Source: Hydrogenobacter thermophilus TK-6 (GTDB lineage: Bacteria; Aquificota; Aquificia; Aquificales; Aquificaceae). From it: DNA of 64,000 nucleotides. How positions within the stretch are numbered: the stretch's first letter is position 1; each line of letters opens with the position of its first letter. The stretch covers positions 682,001-746,000 of the forward strand of contig NC_013799.1 of the NCBI RefSeq assembly GCF_000010785.1, in the 5' to 3' direction. Positions 29,123 to 39,050 of this stretch are shown here, in pieces. A model generated the notes under the pieces. It did no database searches, was not told the origin of the DNA, and worked only from the letters and a program-made list of their open reading frames with translations. A program made the position numbers and the translations under genes.

Positions 29123-29722
29123 TTACTGTCTTTTTGCAATTACCCTGTCCACAATCCCATACTCTCTCGCCTCTTCTGACGACATAAAGTAGTCTCTCTC
29201 CACATCTCTCTCTATACGCTCAAGTGGCTGTCCGGTATGCTTTGAAAGTATCTCATTGAGCATATGCTTTATTCTCTTTATCTCCTCAGCATGTATTATG
29301 ATGTCCGTTGCCTGCCCTGTTATACCCCCCAAGGGTTGATGTATCATTATGCGCGAGTGAGGAAGTGCGTATCTCTTGCCGGGAGCACCTGCAGCCAAAA
29401 GCACCGCTCCCATGGATGCTGCCTGCCCAATGCATATGGTAACCACATCTGGCTTTATGTACTGCATGGTGTCGTATATAGCCATACCTGCAGTCACAGA
29501 CCCACCCGGTGAGTTTATGTACATGTATATGTCCTTTTCAGGGTCCTGAGCCTCCAAAAAGAGCAGCTGAGCGACTATGAGGTTGGCCACATGATCATCT
29601 ATAGGATAACCCAAAAGCACTATCCTATCCTGAAGCAGCCTTGAGTATATGTCGTAGGCTCTCTCACCTCTTGGCGTTTGTTCTATAACTATTGGGACCA
29701 GCTGATCAATCACCTTGCTCAT
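29123..29722 (-). CDS. clpP: ATP-dependent Clp protease proteolytic subunit
   Basis: Serine protease forming the two-ring barrel. The catalytic Ser is in [12 protein letters not shown] (about 95-106), the His in [14 protein letters not shown] (about 118-131), and the Asp region in [13 protein letters not shown] (about 170-182). At 199 aa it is standard. Its ATG lies 17 bp inside the end of tig. Together with ClpX and trigger factor it handles nascent and misfolded proteins. Confidence 0.97.
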   Translation of the reverse strand: MSKVIDQLVPIVIEQTPRGERAYDIYSRLLQDRIVLLGYPIDDHVANLIVAQLLFLEAQDPEKDIYMYINSPGGSVTAGMAIYDTMQYIKPDVVTICIGQAASMGAVLLAAGAPGKRYALPHSRIMIHQPLGGITGQATDIIIHAEEIKRIKHMLNEILSKHTGQPLERIERDVERDYFMSSEEAREYGIVDRVIAKRQ

Positions 29723-30995
29723 CCTTCTTCTCCTCTACTTCCTTTATCACAGCTTTACTTATTATATCATTGAAAGCTTTCTCTCTGAGAACATCTTCAA
29801 AAAGCACATTTTCCATATTCTGGCTTCTAAAGTACTCCTTTATCTCTTCAACGCTTCTCCCATACTGCTGTGCTATCTCTTGGTATTTCTTCTGCAAGTC
29901 CTCCTCGCTCACCTGCAAGCCCTTTTCCTTAGCGTACTTTTCAAGTATGTATCTTAGCTTTATGTTGAACATGGCTTGAGGCATAAGCTCTTCCGCCATA
30001 GATTTATAATTGAGATACTTAGTGTCTATGCCATACTGGGAAAGCTCTCTCGCTCGTATTTCTACAAGATGTGAGACTTCACGCGCAAGAAGCGTTTGAG
30101 GTATATCAAATTCAAACATCTCAACAAGCTTTTTAGCCACAGATTCTTCCACCAACGCTCTTTTTATGCGCTCCACACTATCTTTTACTTCCTGCCTTAT
30201 CTTTTCTTCAGCTTCTTGCCAGGTTTGGGCTATGCCAAGCTCTTTGGCAAAGTCATCTCCTATCTCTGGGAGGACTTTTTCCTTTACGCTCTTTATAATT
30301 AGCCTCACCTTTGCCTTCCCAGCCTCTTTCCCTTCCGTATCGTAAAGAGTGAGGTCTTCAAAGGTCACTTCCTCGCCTTCCTTTCTGCCCACAAGAGCCG
30401 TGTCTATCTCTTCTCTGAACATTCTCTGACCTACTATGCCTGAGGTTTCTCCCTGTGTGCTTTCTCCGCTTTCCATCTCCTCTATGTAGTAATCAACGGA
30501 TACAAGGTCTCCCTCCCTGATTTCCCTTTCCACAGGTTGCCATATGGCATGCTCCTCTCTGAGCTGCTCTATCCTCTTCTTGACCAGCTCCTCATCAAAC
30601 TCAACTTTTTTTACTTCTACCTGCAAACCTTCCAGCTCTTTGAGTTCAAACTCGGGAGGTGTTTCAAAGGCAACCCTGTAAATTACCTTAGGCACTGCCT
30701 CCTCAAGCTTTACCTCTTCTAAGTATATATCCGCAACAGGCTTTAGTTTGCTCTCCTCTATGGCTGATGGAAGGGTTCTGTCCGCTACCCTTTTCCCCAC
30801 CTCCTCCTGAATGTAATCCTTGTACCTTGCCTTTATTATCCACATGGGTGCGGTGCCTTTCCTAAAGCCCTCAATACTTACGCTTTCCCTCAAGTTTTTG
30901 TAAACTTCCTCAAGAATTGAACTGACTATATCACCCTCTACTTCAACGCTTAGCTCTTTAAATAGCCCTTCTCTCTCTCTCATGGAAACCTTCAT
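29706..30995 (-). CDS. tig: trigger factor (ribosome-associated chaperone/PPIase)
   Basis: The N-terminal ribosome-binding domain contains the signature [12 protein letters not shown] (the family has GFRxGKxP). An FKBP-like middle domain with [16 protein letters not shown] (about 165-180 of the mature frame) and a long helical C-terminal domain follow. Starting at ATG 30995, with AAGGAGG at 31002-31008, gives 429 aa, the usual size; the open frame reaches 31034 but without a ribosome site. It is the first gene of the tig-clpP-clpX operon. The following skp-lpxD genes may be read through. Confidence 0.95.
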   Translation of the reverse strand: MKVSMREREGLFKELSVEVEGDIVSSILEEVYKNLRESVSIEGFRKGTAPMWIIKARYKDYIQEEVGKRVADRTLPSAIEESKLKPVADIYLEEVKLEEAVPKVIYRVAFETPPEFELKELEGLQVEVKKVEFDEELVKKRIEQLREEHAIWQPVEREIREGDLVSVDYYIEEMESGESTQGETSGIVGQRMFREEIDTALVGRKEGEEVTFEDLTLYDTEGKEAGKAKVRLIIKSVKEKVLPEIGDDFAKELGIAQTWQEAEEKIRQEVKDSVERIKRALVEESVAKKLVEMFEFDIPQTLLAREVSHLVEIRARELSQYGIDTKYLNYKSMAEELMPQAMFNIKLRYILEKYAKEKGLQVSEEDLQKKYQEIAQQYGRSVEEIKEYFRSQNMENVLFEDVLREKAFNDIISKAVIKEVEEKKDEQGD

Positions 30996-31026
30996 ACGAT
31001 GCCTCCTTCTTAATAATCTTATAAAG

Positions 31027-31054
31027 TTTAACACAAAAGTTCTGATGATAAAAT
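31027..31054 (+). promoter_or_regulatory. trpE promoter (leaderless type)
   Basis: TTTAAC (31027-31032), a 16-bp spacer and TAAAAT (31049-31054), then exactly 6 bases to the trpE ATG. The -35 is a weak match. No trp leader peptide or attenuator fits in this space. Confidence 0.45.
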
Positions 31055-31060
31055 CTTTAT

Positions 31061-32539
31061 ATGCTAAGCCTTAGCTTAAGTCAAGTGAAGGAGCTTTCCA
31101 AAGATTATAGCGTCATACCTCTCTTTGAAGAGGTGCTAGCTGACACAGAAACCCCCCTCTCCCTCTTTTTGAAACTAAAAAAGCAGGAGCAGTACAACAT
31201 ACTTCTGGAAAGTGCAGAAGGCGGCACCAAGTGGGGAAGGTATTCCTTCATCATAAGGTCCTCCTCCCTCACCTTTAAATACAGAAAGGGATACGGTGAG
31301 GTATTAAGGAAGGGAAAAGCTTGGTGCTTTGAAAGCAAGGACCCCTTAGGTGTGCTAAAAAAACTTATAGGTGATTTTATACCATACAAAGATGATAGAC
31401 TTCCAAGATTCTGGGGGGGACTTGTGGGATATATAGGCTACGATATAGCCAAGTATTACGAGCCAATAAAGGACGAAAAACCCGACCCTATTTCTACCTA
31501 TGACATATTTATGGTGCTTACAGACCTTGTGGTGGTGCACGACAACCTAACTGGCAAAATAAAGATACTCTCTCCCATATTTACAGATGGAGATGTGGAG
31601 AGAGAGTACAGCAGAGCAAAAGAGACCATAGAGCTGGCAAAGGAGGACATATTTGGAAAGTGCGTCCCACCTGTCAATTACCCAGAAGGTGAGCCAGACC
31701 TCTCCCAGTGGCAATGCAACATGAGTAAGGATGAGTTTGAAAGGTTGGTCCTCAGAGCTAAGGAGTACATAGCCTCCGGTGATATTATTCAGGTGGTGCC
31801 ATCCCTCAGATTTAGCAAAGTGTTTAAAGGCAAGCCCGATGACCTTTACAGGGTTTTGAGATTTTTAAATCCTTCACCCTATATGTATTACTTGGACTTT
31901 GGACATATAAAGGTTGTAGGCTCTTCGCCGGAGGTTTTGGTAAGACTTGAGGAGGGCAGAGTGGAAACAAGACCTATAGCCGGCACAAGAAGAAGGGGAA
32001 ACACCGAGGAGGAGGATAGAGCTTTGGAAGAGGAGCTTTTGGCAGACCAAAAGGAGCGAGCGGAACACCTGATGCTGGTTGATCTTGCAAGGAATGACAT
32101 AGGAAGAGTGGCAAAGTCTGGCACTGTAAAGGTGGAGGAATTTATGAAGGTAGAAAGATACTCTCATGTAATGCATATAGTGAGCCATGTGGTAGGTCAA
32201 ATAAAAGAAGGTTTGGATGCTGTGGATGTCATAAAGGCTACCTTTCCTGCAGGAACTGTCTCTGGTGCTCCCAAGGTAAGAGCCATGCAGATTATAGAAG
32301 AGTTAGAGCCAGAGAGGAGAGGCATATACGCAGGGTCGGTGGGATACCTGTCCTTTCAGGGCAATACGGATATGGCAATAGCCATAAGAACTGCTGTTTT
32401 GAGGGGGGATGAGGTGTTTGTGCAGGCCGGGGCAGGTATAGTAGCAGACTCGGACCCAGAAAGGGAGTGGTGGGAGTGCATAAGCAAGGCAAAAGCTCTT
32501 ATGAAAGCAGTTAGCATAGCGGAAGCTCATAACACATAA
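31061..32539 (+). CDS. trpE: anthranilate synthase component I
   Basis: Makes anthranilate from chorismate with TrpG-supplied ammonia. The chorismate-binding C-terminal half has [41 protein letters not shown], and [20 protein letters not shown]. The N-terminal Trp-binding region holds the LLESAEGG element (LxES) used in feedback inhibition. At 492 aa it is full length. It stands alone; trpG and the rest of the pathway are not here. It begins directly after a -10 box, so attenuation at this locus is unlikely. Its 3' end overlaps a convergent unknown gene by 13 bp. Confidence 0.96.
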   Translation: MLSLSLSQVKELSKDYSVIPLFEEVLADTETPLSLFLKLKKQEQYNILLESAEGGTKWGRYSFIIRSSSLTFKYRKGYGEVLRKGKAWCFESKDPLGVLKKLIGDFIPYKDDRLPRFWGGLVGYIGYDIAKYYEPIKDEKPDPISTYDIFMVLTDLVVVHDNLTGKIKILSPIFTDGDVEREYSRAKETIELAKEDIFGKCVPPVNYPEGEPDLSQWQCNMSKDEFERLVLRAKEYIASGDIIQVVPSLRFSKVFKGKPDDLYRVLRFLNPSPYMYYLDFGHIKVVGSSPEVLVRLEEGRVETRPIAGTRRRGNTEEEDRALEEELLADQKERAEHLMLVDLARNDIGRVAKSGTVKVEEFMKVERYSHVMHIVSHVVGQIKEGLDAVDVIKATFPAGTVSGAPKVRAMQIIEELEPERRGIYAGSVGYLSFQGNTDMAIAIRTAVLRGDEVFVQAGAGIVADSDPEREWWECISKAKALMKAVSIAEAHNT

Positions 32540-33069
32540 ATGGACAGTGGGCGTAGGTTAAACATCTTCATAATCTCGTGTTTTATCATAAGTTTAAAAA
32601 GCTCATCATTTTCTTTAAACTGAGAGTACTTTTTTAAAATCTTAGCCTTTTCTTCCTTTTTTAGGCTATCCCACAACTTTTTTGTTATCATGCTTTCTAC
32701 GAGCTTTAGGTTCTCTTCCGCCTCTTCTGGAGTTTTAGGCTCTTTTAGTTTTATATCTTCTAAAAAGCGTCTCACCTGCTTTAGTTTTTCCTCGTAAGTT
32801 TTTAGCCAATCTATCTTTACAGACCTTCCCTGCTGGAGAGTGTACCTATGATATGCCTTCTTTATGTTTTCAAAGGCAAAGAAAAGGGGTGTTTTGGACC
32901 TTTTTTCTGGAGGGACAGCTCTGTAAAACTCGTTTATACCTTCTTTCACCACCTGCAAGGGATATTGGGCGTCTTCCAGAAATTTTAGAAACCATATCTC
33001 CCTCGGTGAGAGAAAAAAAACATCCTTCAAAGAGAGGATACCATCTTTTAGCTCCTTGTAATAGCTCAT
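32527..33069 (-). CDS. hypothetical protein, 180 aa
   Basis: I do not recognise a family. The protein is helical and Lys/Glu-rich with no membrane segment. An N-terminal LSPREIWFLKFLEDAQYPLQ looks like a conserved winged or helical module; the middle (KLKQVRRFLEDIK) is coiled-coil-like. It shares ATGA with the end of trm1, so it is the last gene of hemE-trm1-unknown. A role linked to tRNA modification or heme cannot be claimed from this position in so compact a genome. Confidence 0.65.
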   Translation of the reverse strand: MSYYKELKDGILSLKDVFFLSPREIWFLKFLEDAQYPLQVVKEGINEFYRAVPPEKRSKTPLFFAFENIKKAYHRYTLQQGRSVKIDWLKTYEEKLKQVRRFLEDIKLKEPKTPEEAEENLKLVESMITKKLWDSLKKEEKAKILKKYSQFKENDELFKLMIKHEIMKMFNLRPLSIYVL

Positions 33070-34175
33070 TTTATGCTCTCCACAAGCTTGAGAAGTTCTC
33101 TGTGGCTCAAAAGTGTTCTAAAGCCTTCCCCGGTAAAGTGAGTTGGTTTGCCTTGCACCAAAGATAGCATCCTTTCCAAGGTGGGTAGGTTTCCAACCTT
33201 TAGCCTTTCGCCTATGGCGGATAAAGTGTAAAAGCCTATGGTCTGTTTTTTAGCCTCTTGGCTTATCTTTTTGATGATTTTGAGGGTTTCTCTGCTAAGA
33301 GGCAGTTTTTCCATAGCTTTTAGCATGCTTTTTAGAAGCTCCTCGTCCCATAGCTTTCCAAGCCAAAGGGGTCCAGCATAAAGGAGTTTTCCCTCACATA
33401 TAGGACATGTGCTTCTTAAATTTTCCAAACTTACACCTTCTCTGTAAAGACAGCTGTTGCAGTAAATCAAGTAGCCTATGTTTTTTATAAGATGGTCTGC
33501 CTTCCTTGCCCCTACATCCTTTTTAAAAAAGGCTTTAAAGTGGTGCCTGTAAGAGTAGCAAAAGATGGGAATGAGTGCAAAATCCATCTTGGCACCCTCT
33601 TCAATAACTTTCTTTAAAAGAATTCTGATGCCTATCTCGTGATAAAACTCAGCCTCCAAAAGTGGCTTTGAGCCGTACCTTCTTATACAAGTCTGTGGAT
33701 AGGTGCCAGAGAGCACAGCGGTATCAGTAGCAGAAACTCCCAAAATCCCACCTCGCTTTACAGGTAATATACCACTTTCTAAAAAGGCTATAGGTGAGCC
33801 AAAGGGGTCTACATCCACATAGTCGCAACCCCTTATCCTTCTCAAAAGGATGGACGCATCTTCTGTATGCACCTGTACCTTAGACTCATCTACACCATGC
33901 ATTTTCAATAGCTTTTTAAACTCCTCCACAGCCCTTGGGTTTATGTCGTTGTATATCACCTTTGAGGCACCTGCTTCCAAGAGAAACCTCAGGCTTCTTA
34001 CACCGCTTGCACCCATAGGGTCGCAAACGATAGCTCCTTCACCTACAAAAGCATAAACCACCAGCAGGCTTATATCTCTGTTTACTACCATGTGAGGATT
34101 GTAAAAGACAGGCATGCGAGAAGATACAACCTGTGGCAACTCTATGTTTAACAAAACCTTCCCTTCCTTTATCAT
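33066..34175 (-). CDS. trm1: tRNA (guanine26-N2)-dimethyltransferase Trm1
   Basis: Trm1 methylates G26 of tRNA; the bacterial enzyme is mainly known from Aquifex, where it also modifies G27. Signatures are FYNPHMVVNRDIS near the N-terminus, the SAM motif CDPMGASGVRSLRFL, VIYNDINPRAVEEF, and DYVDVDPFGSPIAFLE with the catalytic Asp. A zinc-binding set YCNSC...STCPIC is near 250-275. At 369 aa it matches archaeal and Aquifex enzymes. It is rare in bacteria and probably an ancient transfer from archaea (inference from family distribution). It overlaps hemE and the next gene by 4 bp each. Confidence 0.93.
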   Translation of the reverse strand: MIKEGKVLLNIELPQVVSSRMPVFYNPHMVVNRDISLLVVYAFVGEGAIVCDPMGASGVRSLRFLLEAGASKVIYNDINPRAVEEFKKLLKMHGVDESKVQVHTEDASILLRRIRGCDYVDVDPFGSPIAFLESGILPVKRGGILGVSATDTAVLSGTYPQTCIRRYGSKPLLEAEFYHEIGIRILLKKVIEEGAKMDFALIPIFCYSYRHHFKAFFKKDVGARKADHLIKNIGYLIYCNSCLYREGVSLENLRSTCPICEGKLLYAGPLWLGKLWDEELLKSMLKAMEKLPLSRETLKIIKKISQEAKKQTIGFYTLSAIGERLKVGNLPTLERMLSLVQGKPTHFTGEGFRTLLSHRELLKLVESIK

Positions 34176-35182
34176 GCTATATAAAAGCTCTTTACCGCAT
34201 TCACCAAAAACTTGACTTTATTAAACTCCATATCTGGCATAAGCCCATGTCCCAAGTTAAAGATATACTTGGTTTTTCTTGGTACACATCTGAGAAGCTC
34301 CAAAGTCTTTTTAAAAATAGTCTCCTCGTCAGCATAAAGCACATGAGGGTCAAGGTTTCCCTGAAAGGCTCTATGCACGCTTCTCATACCACCAAGCATG
34401 TCCACAGTCCAGTCAACGGAGATAACATCAACGGGAAGGTCTTTGATAGCCTCTAAGAAAGAGCCTGACCCTCTGTAAAAATAAATAATAGGCACATTAA
34501 ACTCCCTCTTTATACCTTCCAAGAGTTTTTTCAGATATGTCTCTGCATAATCTCTGTAGTCCTCATAAGGCAGGTACATAGCCCAGCTGTCAAATATCTG
34601 CACAAGGTCTGCACCGGCAAGTATCTGCCCTTTTAAATACTCTATCAGATTATCCACCAACAGAGACATCAAGGCGTGGTAATCTTCTTGTTTCCACATG
34701 AAGATTTTGGTATCTTTCATATCCTTCCCACCCCTTCCCTCTATTAGGTAAGACAGTAAAGTAAAAGGACCACCGCAGAAGCCTATGACTGGGACATCCT
34801 TCTGAGCTTCTTTGACGCCTTTTATTACCTCATTCACAAAATCAGTATCTTTGTATGATATCCTTTTTAAAGCCTTCACATCTCTGTCCCACGAGATAAC
34901 AGGACCTTCTCCCTCTTTGAACTCAATGCAAACGCCCATTGGCTCAAGGGGGATGAGTATGTCGGAGAATATTATGACCGCATCTACATCAAGAAGCTCA
35001 AGGGGAAGAAGGCTAACCTTAACCGCAAGCTCTACATTTTTGCAAAAGCTGAGAAAATCCCTCTCCTTTTCCCTTAGCTCTCTGTACTCCTTCATGTATC
35101 TGCCAGCCTGACGCATAAGCCACACGGGGAATCTCTCAATCTTTTCTCCTCTTATACTTCTCAGGAGCAAGCTGTCTTTCAT
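34172..35182 (-). CDS. hemE: uroporphyrinogen decarboxylase
   Basis: Decarboxylates uroporphyrinogen III to coproporphyrinogen III in heme synthesis. The N-terminal motif FPVWLMRQAGRYMKEYR holds the substrate-binding Arg residues. IIFSDILIPLEPMG has the catalytic Asp, GFCGGPFTLLSYLIEG follows, and FNLGHGLMPDM is near the C-terminus. I start it at ATG 35182 (336 aa), because the extra 80 residues of the open frame up to 35422 are not family-like and run antisense into the next gene. It heads the hemE-trm1-unknown operon. Divergent from the lipoprotein gene at 35241. Confidence 0.95.
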   Translation of the reverse strand: MKDSLLLRSIRGEKIERFPVWLMRQAGRYMKEYRELREKERDFLSFCKNVELAVKVSLLPLELLDVDAVIIFSDILIPLEPMGVCIEFKEGEGPVISWDRDVKALKRISYKDTDFVNEVIKGVKEAQKDVPVIGFCGGPFTLLSYLIEGRGGKDMKDTKIFMWKQEDYHALMSLLVDNLIEYLKGQILAGADLVQIFDSWAMYLPYEDYRDYAETYLKKLLEGIKREFNVPIIYFYRGSGSFLEAIKDLPVDVISVDWTVDMLGGMRSVHRAFQGNLDPHVLYADEETIFKKTLELLRCVPRKTKYIFNLGHGLMPDMEFNKVKFLVNAVKSFYIA

Positions 35183-35204
35183 AGGGAAAAATGATAACAC
35201 AGGC

Positions 35205-35232
35205 TTGCTACAGGACTGCCATTGCATAAAAT
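35205..35232 (+). promoter_or_regulatory. promoter of the thioredoxin-fold lipoprotein gene (leaderless type)
   Basis: TTGCTA (35205-35210), 16-bp spacer, TAAAAT (35227-35232), then 8 bases to ATG 35241 with no ribosome-binding site. Confidence 0.55.
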
Positions 35233-35240
35233 TATTAGCT

Positions 35241-35732
35241 ATGAGGAACTTCTTAGTTTTACCTATACTTTTGAGCCTTACACTACTCCTTTCTTGCAGT
35301 AAAAGTGGTACCAACACAAGCTCTGCCCAGATTAAAGACATCACTCCCAAGAAGGCACATAACCTTCTCATAGTAGAAAGCGAAAGCTGTATATACTGCA
35401 AGCAGCTGGACAGAGATATCAAAAGCGATCAAAATCTTCAAAAGGCTCTTGTGGGAGTTGATGTAAATAAGCTTCTTTACGAGAGCAATGCCAAGGTGCG
35501 CTACAGGTTTGGAAAAGAGGAAGGGATAAGTCAAGAGCATGAGGTAGCAAGAATGCTGGGTGTAAACTCCTTTCCGTATCTTTTCTTTTACGACCAAGAG
35601 GGTAAGATTATCCTCAGCATCCCGGGTTATATAGAGCCTAAAACCTTTGCATGTGTACTGGACTATGTGAAGGAAAACGAGTATACAAAGAAGAAGCTTC
35701 AGGACTATCTTAAAGAGAAAGGATGCGTCTAA
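35241..35732 (+). CDS. thioredoxin-fold lipoprotein with CxxC motif, 163 aa
   Basis: The signal peptide MRNFLVLPILLSLTLLLSC ends in a lipobox (LLLS-Cys), so the protein should be lipid-anchored. The mature part has a redox motif SCIYCKQLD and later NSFPYLFFYDQEGKIILSIPGYI, the cis-Pro loop of thioredoxins. It resembles SoxW-type or other extracytoplasmic thioredoxin-like reductants. Its partner is unknown; no sox or cytochrome assembly gene is adjacent. The frame opens at 35205, upstream of the promoter, so ATG 35241 is the supported start. gph begins 10 bp before its end. Confidence 0.85.
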   Translation: MRNFLVLPILLSLTLLLSCSKSGTNTSSAQIKDITPKKAHNLLIVESESCIYCKQLDRDIKSDQNLQKALVGVDVNKLLYESNAKVRYRFGKEEGISQEHEVARMLGVNSFPYLFFYDQEGKIILSIPGYIEPKTFACVLDYVKENEYTKKKLQDYLKEKGCV

Positions 35733-36358
35733 AGCTCTTTATCTTTGACCTGGATGGCACACTCATAGACTCTTACATGGACATTGGTATGTGTGTAAAT
35801 GGTGTGCTAAGAAGCATGGGAAGGCAGGAGATAGAACCAGACAGCGTAAAGAATTGGATAGGCGGAGGAGCAAGAGGACTTTTGGAAAAGCTCTTTCCCA
35901 GTGAGGAAATAGACAGAGCTTTGGAGCTTTTCAGAAAGTATTACAGAGAAAATCCTGTGGTTTACACCAAAGCATACAAAGGCATAAGGGAAGTGCTAAC
36001 ACACCTGAAAGCTATGGAAAAACGCCTTGCTGTAGTAACCAACAAGATGGAAGACCTATCCGTTGAAATACTAAAAAGGTTGAACCTTTATCACTATTTT
36101 GACATGGTGGTAGGGGGTGATACCTTTCCCGAAAAAAAACCTTCCCCTGTGCCTATAAAAGAGGTTTTGCGATGGCTGGGTGTAGATGCTAAAGAAGCTG
36201 TTATGATAGGAGATACGGATGCTGATGTGCGCGCAGGTAAGGATGCAGGCGTCTGGACTGCACTGGCAAATTGGGGCTATGTGAGGATGGATGGAGTAAA
36301 GCCAGACTTTGTTTTACATAAACCTGAGGACATTATAAATCTACCTGGAAGAGCTTGA
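35723..36358 (+). CDS. gph: HAD-family phosphatase, phosphoglycolate phosphatase-like
   Basis: HAD subfamily IA: motif I FIFDLDGTLIDSY (nucleophile Asp), motif II VVTNKME, motif III with Lys in EKKPSPVPI, and motif IV MIGDTDADVRAGKDAG. At 211 aa with a helical cap it looks like Gph, which removes 2-phosphoglycolate; other small phosphosugars are possible. Start ATG 35723 is 10 bp inside the lipoprotein gene. Its end overlaps the convergent DUF167 gene by 26 bp. Confidence 0.85.
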   Translation: MRLKLFIFDLDGTLIDSYMDIGMCVNGVLRSMGRQEIEPDSVKNWIGGGARGLLEKLFPSEEIDRALELFRKYYRENPVVYTKAYKGIREVLTHLKAMEKRLAVVTNKMEDLSVEILKRLNLYHYFDMVVGGDTFPEKKPSPVPIKEVLRWLGVDAKEAVMIGDTDADVRAGKDAGVWTALANWGYVRMDGVKPDFVLHKPEDIINLPGRA

Positions 36359-36554
36359 TTTTTGAAGTATGCCCTTTTAGAAGTTTTATACGACTCTTAG
36401 GGATTCCCAAATGATAGGATAAAAGCACTGCTATCCTTTCGTTGGCTTTGCCTTCCTGCGGTGGTTCTTTGACCGCAACCTCATAAACACTTTCTGTTAT
36501 CTTCTTCACATACTCTCTTTTAGCTTTGGGTTTTGCCCTGACCTCAAGGATCAC
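36333..36554 (-). CDS. DUF167 (YggU/UPF0235) family protein, 73 aa
   Basis: The short alpha/beta protein starts LEVRAKPKAKREYV and has VKEPPQEGKANERIAVLLSYHLGIPKSRI followed by LLKGHTSKIKLFQV, the signature order of DUF167. Function is unknown. It starts at GTG 36554, overlapping the stop of the upstream small gene (GTGA). Confidence 0.88.
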   Translation of the reverse strand: MILEVRAKPKAKREYVKKITESVYEVAVKEPPQEGKANERIAVLLSYHLGIPKSRIKLLKGHTSKIKLFQVDL

Positions 36555-36760
36555 TCTTCGGAGATCTCCTTAGATATTTTGTAAGTTATAGTGTAGAGCA
36601 CCACAAAACCGTCTATACCGTGCTCCCTTGCGTGAGTGACGGTGATATCTACGGGAGTTCCACCTTCCTGCTCTATGGTAGCAAGCACCTCGTTTAGCTT
36701 CTGCGTTATCTCTTTGGTAGTTCCCTCCAGGTCTATTACCAAACACCTGTATTTTTCCAT
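36551..36760 (-). CDS. hypothetical protein, 69 aa
   Basis: Not recognised. A beta-alpha-beta pattern is visible: YRCLVIDLEG, a helix TQKLNEVLATIEQEGG, then DITVTHAR and DGFVVLYTITYKI. This suggests a small ferredoxin-like or DUF4177-like fold, but that is weak. It starts at ATG 36760, 8 bases after TATAAT (36769-36774), and is coupled to the DUF167 gene by a 4-bp overlap. Divergent from queF. Confidence 0.65.
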   Translation of the reverse strand: MEKYRCLVIDLEGTTKEITQKLNEVLATIEQEGGTPVDITVTHAREHGIDGFVVLYTITYKISKEISEE

Positions 36761-36768
36761 GGTCTTAA

Positions 36769-36774
36769 ATTATA
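36769..36774 (-). promoter_or_regulatory. -10 box of the 36760 gene (leaderless type)
   Basis: TATAAT on the minus strand, ending 8 bases before ATG 36760. It lies in the 18-bp gap to queF and overlaps a plus-strand TATAAT that is too close (2 bases) to the queF ATG to serve it. Confidence 0.5.
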
Positions 36775-36778
36775 ATCT

Positions 36779-37156
36779 ATGGAGAAAAAGTACGGCGAGC
36801 TGGCAATAGAATCTGCAAGGTTGGAGCCTTGGGAAAATCCAAGCCCCGAAAGGGACTATATGATAGAAATAACCTTTCCTGAGTTTTCCTGTCTCTGTCC
36901 CAGGTCTGGATACCCAGATTATGCTACCATAAAGATACGCTACATACCAGATAAGTACATAGTAGAGCTCAGGTCTTTAAAACTTTGGTTAAACAAGTTT
37001 AGAAACCGATACATCTCCCACGAGCAGGCTACCAATGAAATATACACAGCCCTTTACGAAACTTTAAGACCTAGATTCTTGGAAGTCATAGGAGACTTCA
37101 ACCCGCGTGGCAATGTTCATACAGTAATAAAAGTCAGGAGTGATGGAAATTACTGA
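36779..37156 (+). CDS. queF: NADPH-dependent 7-cyano-7-deazaguanine reductase
   Basis: QueF (unimodular, GTP cyclohydrolase I fold) reduces preQ0 to preQ1 in queuosine synthesis. The catalytic Cys is in [17 protein letters not shown] and the QueF motif in [15 protein letters not shown]. His in [14 protein letters not shown] also fits. At 125 aa it is the short type. No other que gene is in the window. ATG 36779 lies next to an AT-rich divergent promoter region without a ribosome site. Its end overlaps the convergent transglutaminase gene by 23 bp. Confidence 0.93.
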   Translation: MEKKYGELAIESARLEPWENPSPERDYMIEITFPEFSCLCPRSGYPDYATIKIRYIPDKYIVELRSLKLWLNKFRNRYISHEQATNEIYTALYETLRPRFLEVIGDFNPRGNVHTVIKVRSDGNY

Positions 37157-39050
37157 GACCTTTGCTTTTGAGAACTTTCTTTATACTGCTTAAAGCTCTG
37201 TATCCCTCCATTATCTCATCACGATAAACCTTGTAAGGTGAGAATTTATGCCTCTGATAAAGATATACTATGTATTCCACATAGGGGTATACCTCAGAAC
37301 CTTTCATATGGCTCAAAAGCACTTCTGGAAGAGGTTTACCTTTCACTTTTAGAGTAGTGAGAAGCTTTTTGTAAAGATTTTCTGGCGTCTTTCTGCTGGA
37401 GATATACAGTTTGACGGTAAGGTAAAGAAGAAGTAAATACAGAGCAGGTTCAAGGACTTTTGAGATGTAGCCTTTTATATTGGCAGGTCTTAACCCCACC
37501 TTTATATCTCTGTGTAGTTTTTTGAAAAGAGAAAACTGTTTTTCTGAGGAAAAACCCACCACATTGGAGTACCAAAAGCTAACTACTGCGTCCCTAAGGA
37601 GCGAAAAGCTTGATATTTCTTTTACACCCGGTGAGACATAAGGGGGTGTTGTGTCTACTCTTATCCACCTGCCATTTATGTATGCCTCCACCCACACATG
37701 AGCCATAGAGTTGGTGATAACATAGTACTTTCCGTAATCGTTCCACACACCACCCTTAAATCCGCCCACAACTCTCGCCGGAATTCCCATAAGTCTTAGT
37801 AGTATGGCTGTGGCGCTTGCATAATACTCGCAGTTTCCCCTTTTGGAGACAAAGAGAAAGTAATCAAGAGGATTTCCCTCATACTTCTCAAGTTTGAGAG
37901 AGTATTTAAAACCCTTTGAGAAGAAACCTTCAACCCTCTTTAGCATATCCTCCTGCTTTTTAGCACCCTTTGAGAGTTCTTTAGCAAGTTCTACTATGCT
38001 ACGGGATACATTCTCAGGCACTTTCGTATATTCCTGAGGATCATCGTAAAAAGGCGTGTTTGTAGATACCGCAGTGTATCTTATAGGCTTTGTGATCTCT
38101 TCAGAAGTGGCAAGCACACCTCCAGAGGACATATAGACCCTTCCTTTAAAGCCTTCTATGTTTAGCACCGCCACAGGATAGTCAAGGGCAGGCAGATATT
38201 TTTCAAAGGTAGGTTCCAGCATCACCGTATATTGAATGGGATTACCTTTTAAAGGTGGATTAGGTATTGGGTACTTTCTTGTGCTTATCCACTGGTTGCC
38301 TATGTAAGTATCAAAGACGGAAACCCTCCAGTAGAGATTCTCAAGCCCCTTTGGAAGACCATAAACCCTAAAAGCCACCGTATTGTCCTGTTGTATTTCA
38401 CCAACTTTACCAAGGCTCACGCTGTCAGCTATACCAGTTTTTAGCCCAGAGTTTGCCCTTCCAAAGAGGTCAAAGAGGGGTGTTTGAGTTCTGGGAAGAA
38501 GAACAAAGAAGGGAATTGTTAGAAACGCTACTGCCAAGAAGAAGGCTCCAGAAACCAAGGCATAGCTCTTTACTACCCTGTAGCTTACCACCTTCTCCCC
38601 TATGTTTTTTTGCAAATTTATAAAAACTAAGGAAGAAACACCCAAACCTATCACTAACAAAAGAAGAAAAGCAAAACTTATACTCAAATTGTAAACCGTT
38701 GATACAGACACAGCAAAGAGACTTAAAAGCAGTATCTGATACATATCCCTTGGCTTTTTCTCTTCCAAGCTTTTTATAGCAAGGAGGAGAAGCACAGCAT
38801 TGGCAAAAGGTCTAAGGAGGTCTTCAAGACTTATAAAGGAAAGAAAGTAAAGGGAAAAGATGATGGCAGAAGCGTTTAAAATCCATCTTCTTATAGGATA
38901 GAACTCTTTCACATCTGCGTATATGCCTACCGCATAGACAAAAAGGAAGATAGCAAAAAAGATACCATCCGCCACATTGTAAAGGGATGTGATACCCACA
39001 AGAGCGCAGAGATGCACAAAAAGGAGAGTTATGCGTCTAAGGCTTACCAT
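37134..39050 (-). CDS. TgpA-like membrane transglutaminase (DUF3488 + transglutaminase core)
   Basis: The N-terminal half (about 1-190) has several membrane spans of the DUF3488/TgpA_N type. A periplasmic transglutaminase-like core follows, with the triad Cys in [24 protein letters not shown], His in [11 protein letters not shown] and Asp in [10 protein letters not shown]. Another span ([14 protein letters not shown]) precedes a short C-terminal domain. Such proteins are essential in Pseudomonas, with an unclear envelope role. I start it at ATG 39050 with an AGGGGA site, giving 638 aa; TTG 39068 is possible. The usual neighbours (MoxR, DUF58) are absent. Confidence 0.88.
   Translation of the reverse strand: MVSLRRITLLFVHLCALVGITSLYNVADGIFFAIFLFVYAVGIYADVKEFYPIRRWILNASAIIFSLYFLSFISLEDLLRPFANAVLLLLAIKSLEEKKPRDMYQILLLSLFAVSVSTVYNLSISFAFLLLLVIGLGVSSLVFINLQKNIGEKVVSYRVVKSYALVSGAFFLAVAFLTIPFFVLLPRTQTPLFDLFGRANSGLKTGIADSVSLGKVGEIQQDNTVAFRVYGLPKGLENLYWRVSVFDTYIGNQWISTRKYPIPNPPLKGNPIQYTVMLEPTFEKYLPALDYPVAVLNIEGFKGRVYMSSGGVLATSEEITKPIRYTAVSTNTPFYDDPQEYTKVPENVSRSIVELAKELSKGAKKQEDMLKRVEGFFSKGFKYSLKLEKYEGNPLDYFLFVSKRGNCEYYASATAILLRLMGIPARVVGGFKGGVWNDYGKYYVITNSMAHVWVEAYINGRWIRVDTTPPYVSPGVKEISSFSLLRDAVVSFWYSNVVGFSSEKQFSLFKKLHRDIKVGLRPANIKGYISKVLEPALYLLLLYLTVKLYISSRKTPENLYKKLLTTLKVKGKPLPEVLLSHMKGSEVYPYVEYIVYLYQRHKFSPYKVYRDEIMEGYRALSSIKKVLKSKGLSNFHHS

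Noticed and set aside
35183-35422. 80-residue N-terminal extension of hemE
   Set aside because: The family starts at the MKDSLLLRS segment; the extension is antisense to the lipoprotein gene and its promoter.
36771-36776. TATAAT directly before queF as its promoter
   Set aside because: It ends only 2 bases before the ATG, so transcription would start inside the gene; the box fits the opposite strand better.
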